From Methylacidiphilum sp. (GTDB taxonomy: Bacteria; Verrucomicrobiota; Verrucomicrobiia; CAIQCK01), in NCBI GenBank assembly GCA_020718125.1, contig DYDC01000013.1, forward strand, positions 1-19,714: a DNA stretch of 19,714 nt, in the 5' to 3' direction. Positions within the stretch are counted from its first letter, which is position 1; each line of letters begins with the position of its first letter. This document shows positions 1 to 6,045 of the stretch, piece after piece. The notes under the pieces are model-generated. The model was not told the origin of the DNA and did not search any database. It was given only the letters and a program-made list of their open reading frames with translations. The translations under genes were made by a program, and so were the position numbers.

Positions 1-228
1 CCCCGGTAGGGGCGATAGAAAGTAGCCCACGGCGTGAGCCGTGGGGATGGACCATCCGGATGCAAGAAGCCCCGGTAGGGGCGATAGAAAGTAGCCCACG
101 GCGTGAGCCGTGGGGATGGATCATCCGGATGCAAGAAGCCCCGGTAGGGGCGATAGAAAGCAGCCCACGGCGTGAGCCGTGGGGATGGATCATCCGGATG
201 CAAGAAGCCCCGGTAGGGGCGATAGAAA
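1..228. repeat. 69-bp tandem array of REP-like hairpin units
   Basis: Three full units begin at 1, 70 and 139, and a fourth starts at 208 but diverges after about 21 bases. Each unit holds three inverted repeats: CCCC-GGTA-GGGG, then an 8-bp stem CCCACGGC/GCCGTGGG with a GTGA loop, then GGATG/CATCC with a 3-base loop. The copies are almost identical, differing by a GAC or GAT loop and by GTAGCCC or GCAGCCC. The paired-hairpin layout with a CGATAGAAAG spacer resembles intergenic REP elements of the kind mobilised by REP-associated Y1 transposases; that link is from family knowledge and no transposase is in the window. Because 69 is divisible by three, the array is also open in the minus-strand frame of the neighbouring regulator. 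Confidence 0.9.
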
Positions 229-247
229 ACAGACCGCCATCGGGGTA

Positions 248-334
248 TTTCCTTCGCCCCTCCCGGGGCTTCCCCTTTGTTTTCATGAATCCCACGGCTG
301 GCGCCGTGGGCTACTATCTTTCGCCGCTCCGCGG
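248..334 (-). repeat. Inverted copies of the same REP-like element
   Basis: Read on the minus strand, this holds one full element: hairpin CCGC-GGA-GCGG (334-324), a CGAAAGATAGTAG spacer, then the 8-bp stem CCCACGGC/GCCGTGGG at 310-291. A half element follows, CCCC-GGGA-GGGG with a CGAAGGAAA tail, ending near 248. The orientation is opposite to the 69-bp array, so the two groups face each other, like the paired REP composites (BIMEs) known from enterobacteria. The left end joins directly to the truncated response regulator. Confidence 0.8.
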
Positions 335-738
335 CTGGAACTATGCGGAGCGTGGCGCGGGTGATGCCAAGGAGTTTGGAGGCCTGGACCTGGTTACCTT
401 TGGTTTCAACAAGGGCCTGGCGGATGAGTTCGCGCTCGACCCAGGGGATGATCTTGAACTGCGGGTCGCGCTTGGCGCGGTCGAAGAGGATGACGAGCGC
501 CTTGGGGTCGAGCTGGCGGATTTGCGAGAGCACGTCGAGACCGCTCGCGCCGGTGCCGAGCCGGATGTCGGAGACGGTGACGTCGGGCTTCTGGCGGCGG
601 AAGATTTCGATGCCGTCCTGCAACGCATCGGCGGTGAGCACCTCGCGCCCGGTGGCGTCGAGGCTGCGTCGGAACGAGTAGAGCACGTCTTGCTCGTCGT
701 CTATGACCGGGATTTTTTCCATGACGGGCGGCCTTTGT

Positions 739-787
739 GCCCGTATGGTGGAACGTCTTTCCGCGCCCCTCCTTACGGGCCGCGGAA
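739..787 (-). promoter_or_regulatory. Structured leader/promoter region with competing inverted repeats
   Basis: GCCCGTA (780-774, minus strand) can pair with TACGGGC (745-739), forming a stem at the predicted 5' end of the transcript. A second inverted repeat, TTCCGCG (759-765) with CGCGGAA (781-787), extended by CCC/GGG with one bulge, overlaps the first and excludes it. An AGGAGG lies inside the loop of the first stem. The pairings are visible in the sequence; a regulatory role is inference. Confidence 0.35.
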
Positions 788-815
788 GTGTAGAAATGAC
801 AACCGGATTTGTAAA
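787..815 (-). promoter_or_regulatory. Sigma70-like promoter for the response-regulator remnant
   Basis: On the minus strand TTTACA (815-810) and TACACT (792-787) are separated by 17 bases. Transcription would start near 780, giving a leader of about 58 nucleotides before ATG 722. Confidence 0.5.
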
Positions 816-851
816 CGCAATTTCTGAACTGCGGCGGGGTGGCCTGGGCGC

Positions 852-1970
852 ATGAAGTGGGCCTTCACGATCTGCAGGGTTTTCGGCATCCGCATCCGGC
901 TGCACGCGACGTTTCTGCTGCTGGTGTTGTGGGTGATGGCGGGGGCTTATGCGGCGGCGGGCGCGGCGGGCGCGTGGTGGGGGCTGGTGTTCGTGGCGGC
1001 GGCGTTCGCGTGTGTGGCGCTGCACGAACTGGGGCACAGCGTGGTGGCACAACGGTTTGGCGTGCGGGTCAGTGCGATTACGTTGCTGCCCATTGGCGGC
1101 GTGGCGGCACTGCGCTCGATTCCGGAGAAGCCGTCGCATGAGATCGCGATCACGGTGGCAGGGCCGTTGGTGAACGTGGCCATCTTCGGAGTGCTTTATG
1201 TGGTCGGCTATTACGCGCCGTTTGACGCGCCGTATTATCGTGGACTGGTGAGCTTCCCCGGCTTGCCAATGAGCCTGGCGGATCTGATCGGGGCGCTGTT
1301 GTCGCTGAACAAGCTGATGGTGGTCTTTAACTTGATTCCCGCCTATCCGATGGACGGCGGGCGGTTGTTGCGGGCGACGCTGGCGAGTCTGATGCCGTTT
1401 ACACGGGCGACAGCGGTGGCGGCGAACGTTGGACGCGGGATCGCGGTGATTTTCATGGTGCTGGGCTTCCTGTGGACTGGGGGACTGGTTCTGGGCATCA
1501 TCGGCGCGCTGATTTTCTTCGCGGCGGGGAGCGAGCAACAGGCGATCCGGCTGCGCAGCATCCTGCGCGGCGCGACGGTGGGGCAGGTGATGAACCCGGA
1601 GTTTGCGCGGGTGACGCCGGACGCGACGGCAGCGGACTGTTACGAGAAAATCTATCGCAGCAGCCAGGACGACTTTCCCGTGATGGCGGACGGCCAGTTG
1701 CTGGGCCTGCTGGCGCGCGAGGATGTGCTGGAGACGATGCGGCAAGGCGCGGGGCTGGCGCGCGCGGGGGATTTGATGCGGACCATTTATCACAGGGTGC
1801 GGCCCGACATGGCGCTGGAGGTGGCGCACGAGCAGTTGCAGGCGGGCCGGCGGCGGACTTTCCCCGTGGAGCTCGATGGCGCGGTGGTCGGGTTGCTGAC
1901 GGCGGAGAACGTGCAGCGGTATTTCGCGGCAAAGGTGGAATTGTCGGAGGGGCGGCGTCGGCGCAAATAA
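852..1970 (+). CDS. Site-2 protease (M50 family) with C-terminal CBS pair
   Basis: This is a membrane zinc metalloprotease of the M50B/SpoIVFB-like group, which cuts substrates within the membrane. The zinc motif HELGH is at residues 58-62 and the second metal site, NLIPAYPMDGGR, at 160-171 (D168). Hydrophobic segments lie at about 18-36, 40-58, 98-120, 148-166 and 195-225. Residues 241-362 form a CBS pair (VGQVMNPEFARVTPD... and a second copy from about 305), probably a nucleotide-sensing regulatory domain facing the cytoplasm. The length of 372 residues is usual for the CBS-containing subgroup. The ATG has no clear Shine-Dalgarno, only G-rich sequence upstream. The gene is divergent from the response-regulator remnant. 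Its substrate is unknown. It is distinct from the RseP homologue at 13111, which has PDZ domains and no CBS pair. Confidence 0.9.
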   Translation: MKWAFTICRVFGIRIRLHATFLLLVLWVMAGAYAAAGAAGAWWGLVFVAAAFACVALHELGHSVVAQRFGVRVSAITLLPIGGVAALRSIPEKPSHEIAITVAGPLVNVAIFGVLYVVGYYAPFDAPYYRGLVSFPGLPMSLADLIGALLSLNKLMVVFNLIPAYPMDGGRLLRATLASLMPFTRATAVAANVGRGIAVIFMVLGFLWTGGLVLGIIGALIFFAAGSEQQAIRLRSILRGATVGQVMNPEFARVTPDATAADCYEKIYRSSQDDFPVMADGQLLGLLAREDVLETMRQGAGLARAGDLMRTIYHRVRPDMALEVAHEQLQAGRRRTFPVELDGAVVGLLTAENVQRYFAAKVELSEGRRRRK

Positions 1971-2058
1971 GTGTTTCCAAGCCGCGCGGCGCTGTGGTAG
2001 AAGCTCCCGCGCTCGCGATGGCGGGCGCGTCACCTTTTACGGAACAAGAACACGATTT

Positions 2059-2211
2059 ATGTCTCAACACCGAAGTTTGCGGGCGAGAGGCACGATGACT
2101 GCCAAACGCAATGTGCTGAAGCGGTTCGAACGCGTCGAATTGCTGAAGAAACGCGGCAAGTGGAAGGACGGCGAGCGGGTGTTCAGCCTGCCCAAGACCA
2201 AGCCGGAGTGA
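2059..2211 (+). CDS. Small basic protein of Chlamydiae/Verrucomicrobia type
   Basis: This 50-residue, strongly basic protein begins MSQHRSLRARG and contains KRNVLKRFERVELLKKRG followed by WKDGERVFSLPKTKPE. I recognise it as the short conserved protein found in Chlamydiae and Verrucomicrobia (TIGR04137-like, recalled and not searched). The family's function is not established to my knowledge; its size and charge would suit an RNA or ribosome partner, which is inference. No Shine-Dalgarno precedes the ATG. It ends 15 bases before the pseudouridine synthase, an rRNA-modifying enzyme, so the two may be cotranscribed. The short length makes it easy to miss in gene calling, but the sequence is distinctive. 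Confidence 0.85.
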   Translation: MSQHRSLRARGTMTAKRNVLKRFERVELLKKRGKWKDGERVFSLPKTKPE

Positions 2212-2226
2212 CGACTTTTCGCTGCC

Positions 2227-2958
2227 GTGAAAACTTCTGAGGAGCCGATCGGAGTGCGGTTGCAGAAGTTCCTGGCCTCTGCGGGACTGGGGTCGCGGCG
2301 CGCCTGCGAAGACCTTATCACCGGCGGGCGCGTCAGGATCAACGGCCGCCCCGCGCGGTTGGGCGAGAGCATCAAGCCCGGCGCCGACCGCATCACGCTC
2401 AATGGCCGGCCGCTTGCGCGGCAGAAACTGGTTTACGCCGCGTTCTACAAGCCGGTCGGCTACACGTGCAGCACCCGCGACCGCCACGCCGAGCGGCTGG
2501 CGGTGGATCTCGTGCCGGACGACTGGCCGCGTGTGTTCAGCGTCGGCCGGTTGGATCGCGACAGCGAAGGGCTGTTGTTGATGACCAACGACGGCCAGTT
2601 CGGGCTGCGGCTGACGCACCCGCGCTACAAGATACCGAAGACCTACGAGGTCAGCATCCGGGGGCCGCTCACGGCTGCCGGGATGGAGCGGCTGGTGCGC
2701 GGCATGAAGATCGAGGGCGAACAGATGGCCGCCGACAAGGTCTGCCGCGTCCGCCACCGCGGTGAAGAGACCGAGTTTCAGATGATTCTCAGTCAGGGAA
2801 AGAAACGCCAGATTCGCCGGATGCTGGCCGAGCTTGGGCACGACGTCGTGCGGCTCAAGCGCACCAGCATCGGGCCGATCAGCCTGGGCGACCTCAAGCC
2901 CGGCAAATGGAGACTGCTCAGCCATGAAGAAATGGTCAAACTATCTCGCCTGCGCTAG
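2227..2958 (+). CDS. RsuA/RluB/E/F-family pseudouridine synthase
   Basis: This enzyme converts specific uridines in ribosomal RNA to pseudouridine. Residues 10-57 are an S4 RNA-binding domain (VRLQKFLASAGLGSRRACED). The catalytic motif GRLDRDSEGLLL lies at 107-118, with D110 the expected nucleophile, and GKKRQIRRM at 191-199 is the family's second signature. The length of 243 residues is normal. The start is GTG with no Shine-Dalgarno; no better start lies before the S4 domain. RluB (23S rRNA) is slightly favoured over RsuA (16S) from the S4 wording, but this cannot be settled by eye. It follows the small basic protein by 15 bases and overlaps the SH3-protein gene by 35. Confidence 0.9.
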   Translation: MKTSEEPIGVRLQKFLASAGLGSRRACEDLITGGRVRINGRPARLGESIKPGADRITLNGRPLARQKLVYAAFYKPVGYTCSTRDRHAERLAVDLVPDDWPRVFSVGRLDRDSEGLLLMTNDGQFGLRLTHPRYKIPKTYEVSIRGPLTAAGMERLVRGMKIEGEQMAADKVCRVRHRGEETEFQMILSQGKKRQIRRMLAELGHDVVRLKRTSIGPISLGDLKPGKWRLLSHEEMVKLSRLR

Positions 2959-5116
2959 CGCGGCGCTCGTTGCCATCCTCGCGGCCCACGCCGAGACGGC
3001 CACCGTTACCGGCGACCGCGTCAACGTCCGCGCCAAGAACAACTCGAAGGCCGAAGTCGTCCTTCAACTCAACCAGGGCGATTCTGTCGAAGTGCTCGAC
3101 CCGATTCCCACGCCGAGCGCCGGCACGGTTGTCTTCGCGCGCATCCGAATGCCCGCCACGGGCCGCGTCTGGATCAGCCGCAACCTGATGGACGCCAGCA
3201 AGACGTTCGTCACGGGCAACGGCGTCAACCTCCGCGCCGGCCCCAGCACGAACTTTGGCATTGTTGGCAGGACCGACAAAGGCGACCGCCTCGAAATCGT
3301 GCAGGAGCAGGGTGACTGGCTTCAAGTGAAAGCGACCGCCAACTGCTGGGCCTACGTTGCCGCGCAATACCTGCAAGTCGGCACGCGCACCGCGGCGGCG
3401 GCTCCAGCGCCAGCGCCGGTCGCTCCGGCTCCTGCGCCCGAACCAACGCCGATCGTTCCACCAAGTCCGCCTGTGACAGCCCCGGCTCCGGCACCAGCAG
3501 TGGTCGAGAGTCCCGCGCCCGCCGCGCCTGTCGCGCCCGCAATGCCGCCGGCTGCGCCGGAAGCGCCCGCTGTTGCCGTCACGCCAACTCCCGTCGCTCC
3601 GCCGCCCGCGCCCGCGCCGGAACCCGCCGCGCCAATGGTTGTTCCGCCTGCGCCCGTGGCAGCGGCCGTTGCTGCCGCAGTTCCAGCGGCTCCGGCAATG
3701 CCGGCCGCGCCTGAAGTGGCCCCGGCCGTTGTGCCCGCGCCCCCGCCGCCGGTGGAGGTGCCCGCGAAAGCCGAGGTCGTCAAGGCCGAGGAACCGATCA
3801 AGAAACCGGAGCCGGTCAAGAAGCCTGCGCCAGTGAGGAAGCAGCCGCCCAAGAAAGTGGCGAAGCCGAAGCCGGTGGAGAAGGCGAAACCCGCCGAAGT
3901 GGCGAAGGTGACGCCGCCGCCGCCTGCTGTGCCGGAAGTCGCTCCTGCAATGCCCGCCGCGCCAGTTGTTGCGCCACCGCCACAACCCACTTTGGAAGAA
4001 CTCCAGGCGGCCAAGGAAGCCGCGAAGAGGGAAGCGATGACCGTTGCAAAAGCGCCGGAGCTGCCCCCGGGTATCACGCCTCCGCCACCGCTGCCGCCAG
4101 CCGAGCCGAAGGCTCCCGAAGCGCCAAAGGTCGCGATGCCGGAGCCTGCTGTGCCGTCAGCGCCGGCGGCTGTGCCTCCGCCACCGCCAAAGGTCGCGAT
4201 GGTGCAGCCCGTCGAGCCAAAAGTCGAAACACCCGCGCCGCCCGCGCCGACCGTCCCACCTGCGCCAACAGTTCCGCCCGCGCCCGCGCCAGAACCGGTG
4301 CCTGCCCCGACAGCGCCAAAGGTCGCGATGGTGCAGCCCGTCGAGCCAAAAGTCGAAACACCCGCGCCGCCCGCGCCGACCGTCCCACCTGCGCCAACAG
4401 TTCCGCCCGCGCCCGCGCCAGAACCGGTGCCTGCCCCGACAGCGCCCGCGGTTGCGCCGCCGATGCCTGAAACGCCGAAAGTCGAGCCGGCAGTCGCTCC
4501 AGCGCCAGCCATGCCGCCGGCGCCACCGGCTCCTGCGCCGGCCGAGCCGGTCGCGCCACAGCCGCCGCCTGTTGTTGCGCCAGCACCCACGCCGGCCCCG
4601 GCCCCGGCCGAGCCTGCTGTGCCTGCGCCGACCGTTGTTGCAGCCGCGCCGCCAGTGGCCCCGACGCCGCCGCCAACGCCGCCTGCTCCGGAACCGGTCA
4701 AGCCCGTTATGCCAGCGCCTGTGGCAGTGCCAACACCTCCAGCCGCGCCAGCCGCGCCTGAGGCGGTGGCGCCCGTGAGGACGCAGGTTGCGAAAGCGGT
4801 TCCGGTCACACCCGTGGTTGCGGCGTCGGAAAAGCCGATCACGCCGCCGCCCGCCATCGAGGACGCGAACGTCAAGGTGGTCACGCGCGACGGCTGGCTG
4901 CGACCCGCGGCGGGCTTGTTCAAGAAGCCCGGCTCGCACCAGCTCATGTCCAGCGACAAGCCCGCGGAGTCCGCGCTCCTCTGCTTCATGTCGAGCACCT
5001 CGACCAACCTCGACCAATACGAAGGCAAGCGCGTCCGCATCACCGGCGGCGAGTATTGGCAGCGCGGTTGGAACCAGCCGCTCATCCGCGTCACCAACGT
5101 CGAGCTGGTCAAGTAA
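2924..5116 (+). CDS. Secreted SH3-domain protein with long Pro/Ala-rich linker
   Basis: The 730-residue product starts with a signal peptide (MKKWSNYLAC, hydrophobic core 11-21, AHA cleavage site near 23), so it is probably exported. Two bacterial SH3 domains follow: 26-91 (TATVTGDRVNVRAKNN) and 93-152 (GNGVNLRAGPSTNFG). Such domains often bind cell wall or peptides. Residues about 157-645 are a low-complexity Pro/Ala/Val linker with a Lys-rich island near 279-330 and an exact 43-residue duplication. The last 81 residues form a compact, aromatic-rich domain (DGWLRPAAGLFKKPG, EYWQRGWNQPLIRV) that I cannot assign. I chose ATG 2924 because it gives the signal peptide; GGAG lies 11 bases upstream. 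It overlaps the preceding gene by 35 bases and ends 12 before folD. A periplasmic wall-spanning tether is plausible but inferred. Confidence 0.85.
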   Translation: MKKWSNYLACASAALVAILAAHAETATVTGDRVNVRAKNNSKAEVVLQLNQGDSVEVLDPIPTPSAGTVVFARIRMPATGRVWISRNLMDASKTFVTGNGVNLRAGPSTNFGIVGRTDKGDRLEIVQEQGDWLQVKATANCWAYVAAQYLQVGTRTAAAAPAPAPVAPAPAPEPTPIVPPSPPVTAPAPAPAVVESPAPAAPVAPAMPPAAPEAPAVAVTPTPVAPPPAPAPEPAAPMVVPPAPVAAAVAAAVPAAPAMPAAPEVAPAVVPAPPPPVEVPAKAEVVKAEEPIKKPEPVKKPAPVRKQPPKKVAKPKPVEKAKPAEVAKVTPPPPAVPEVAPAMPAAPVVAPPPQPTLEELQAAKEAAKREAMTVAKAPELPPGITPPPPLPPAEPKAPEAPKVAMPEPAVPSAPAAVPPPPPKVAMVQPVEPKVETPAPPAPTVPPAPTVPPAPAPEPVPAPTAPKVAMVQPVEPKVETPAPPAPTVPPAPTVPPAPAPEPVPAPTAPAVAPPMPETPKVEPAVAPAPAMPPAPPAPAPAEPVAPQPPPVVAPAPTPAPAPAEPAVPAPTVVAAAPPVAPTPPPTPPAPEPVKPVMPAPVAVPTPPAAPAAPEAVAPVRTQVAKAVPVTPVVAASEKPITPPPAIEDANVKVVTRDGWLRPAAGLFKKPGSHQLMSSDKPAESALLCFMSSTSTNLDQYEGKRVRITGGEYWQRGWNQPLIRVTNVELVK
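4186..4443 (+). repeat. Exact 129-bp tandem duplication inside the Pro/Ala linker
   Basis: Positions 4186-4314 and 4315-4443 are identical base for base, including synonymous positions. The unit is 43 codons (KVAMVQPVEPKVETP... to PAPTAP), so the frame is kept. Perfect identity suggests a recent duplication or gene-internal slippage; an assembly artefact is less likely but possible. Confidence 0.95.
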
Positions 5117-5128
5117 AGTCCCACGCCC

Positions 5129-6013
5129 ATGGCAGCCCGGATCATTGACGGCAAGACGATCGCCGAGCAGATCAACGCCGAGACGCGCGCGGAATCCCAG
5201 CGCCTCAAAGCCCGCGGCATCACGCCCGGCCTGGCCGTGGTCCTGGTCGGCGAGGATCCCGCCTCGAAGGTCTATGTCGCCAACAAGGAGAAAATGGCGG
5301 CCGACCTCGGTTTCCATTCGGCGCTCAAGCGGCTGCCCGCCGACACGGGCGAGGGCGACCTGCTGGCGTTGATTGACGACCTGAACTTCGACAGGAAAAT
5401 CCACGGCATTCTCGTGCAGTCGCCGCTGCCGAAGCATCTGCGCGAAGACGAAATCTGGGACGACATTGACCCGACCAAGGATGTGGACGGGTTTCACCCG
5501 CTGAACCTCGGCAGGCTCGCCGCCGGCCAGCGGGCGCCCGTGGCATGCACGCCGGCGGGCATCATCGAGATGCTCGTGCGCAGCGGCGCGATGCCGTCGG
5601 GCAAACACGCGGTCATCGTCGGCCGTTCCATCCGCGTCGGCCGGCCGCTCCAACTGCTCTTGAGCCAGAAAGGCCGCGCCGGCGACGCGACCGTCACCGT
5701 CTGCCACTCGCGCACGCCCGACATCGGCGCGCACACGCGGCAGGCGGACATCCTCATCGCCGCCATTGGCCAGCCGCGGTTCATCAAGGCGGACATGGTC
5801 AAGCCCGGCGCGGTGGTGATTGACGTGGGCATCAACGCGGTGCCAGACGCGACGCGCAAGAGCGGCACGCGGCTGGTGGGCGACGTGGATTTCGACGCGG
5901 TGAAGGAAGTGGCCTCGGCGATCAGCCCGGTTCCAGGCGGAGTGGGGCCGATGACGATCGCGATGTTGATGCACAACACCATCGCGGCCTGCCGCGCGCG
6001 CGAGAGCGCCTAG
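5129..6013 (+). CDS. folD: FolD methylenetetrahydrofolate dehydrogenase/cyclohydrolase
   Basis: This bifunctional cytoplasmic enzyme interconverts 5,10-methylene-, 5,10-methenyl- and 10-formyl-tetrahydrofolate, using NADP, and supplies one-carbon units for purine synthesis. Catalytic Y49 and K53 lie in SKVYVANKEKM, ILVQSPLP at 94-101, and D120 in DPTKDVDGFHP. The nucleotide-binding loop is VIVGRSIRVGRPL (162-174), and the C-terminal signature PVPGGVGPMTIAML is at 267-280. The length of 294 residues is typical. The loop reads RSIRVG where many homologues have RSNIVG, and ACTPAG replaces PCTPAG, mild changes that should not abolish function. There is no Shine-Dalgarno; ATG 5129 precedes the conserved AARIIDGK. 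Confidence 0.97.
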   Translation: MAARIIDGKTIAEQINAETRAESQRLKARGITPGLAVVLVGEDPASKVYVANKEKMAADLGFHSALKRLPADTGEGDLLALIDDLNFDRKIHGILVQSPLPKHLREDEIWDDIDPTKDVDGFHPLNLGRLAAGQRAPVACTPAGIIEMLVRSGAMPSGKHAVIVGRSIRVGRPLQLLLSQKGRAGDATVTVCHSRTPDIGAHTRQADILIAAIGQPRFIKADMVKPGAVVIDVGINAVPDATRKSGTRLVGDVDFDAVKEVASAISPVPGGVGPMTIAMLMHNTIAACRARESA

Positions 6014-6045
6014 CTGCTGCATCGCGCGGTCGCGCCGCGACGTTC

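Larger units (their letters stand above)
1..722 (-). pseudogene. Remnant NtrC-type response regulator, receiver fused to truncated Fis HTH
   Basis: The minus-strand frame opens at ATG 722 and has no stop before the window edge, but only about codons 1-126 (722-345) look like regulator. Residues 1-80 are the first part of a receiver domain, with acidic pair D8 D9 and likely phospho-acceptor D52. At about residue 80 (LVILF, where the family has LVILMTA) the sequence jumps to DRAKRDPQFK and then to a Fis-type helix-turn-helix (residues 95-126, including QVQASKLLGITRATLR). The rest of the receiver, including the conserved Thr and Lys, and the whole sigma54 AAA+ domain are absent, though the frame is kept. 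The recognition helix stops at ATLR, where the family has ATLRKRIEKFG, and the frame continues into REP repeats. I infer an in-frame deletion plus a repeat-associated truncation; an assembly chimera is possible. A promoter lies at 787-815. Confidence 0.7.

Noticed and set aside
1..228. Possible CRISPR array
   Set aside because: The whole 69-bp unit is repeated, with no unique spacers, and each unit carries three hairpins; it is a tandem REP-type array.
60..827. Plus-strand open frame encoding 23-residue repeats (MQEAPVGAIESSPRR...)
   Set aside because: It is the 69-bp repeat array read in frame, then the antisense of the response-regulator frame; no protein-like conservation.
2834..2923. Earlier in-frame start for the SH3 protein
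   Set aside because: The extra residues are a shadow of the pseudouridine synthase gene and would bury the signal peptide.
3352..5223. Long minus-strand Gly/Ala-rich open frame
   Set aside because: It is the complement of the Pro/Ala-rich coding sequence; GC-rich composition removes stops. No start context or domain.
4157..6022. Minus-strand open frame of about 620 codons opposite the SH3 gene and folD
   Set aside because: It lies antisense to clear folD coding sequence and is Arg/His-rich as expected for a shadow frame.
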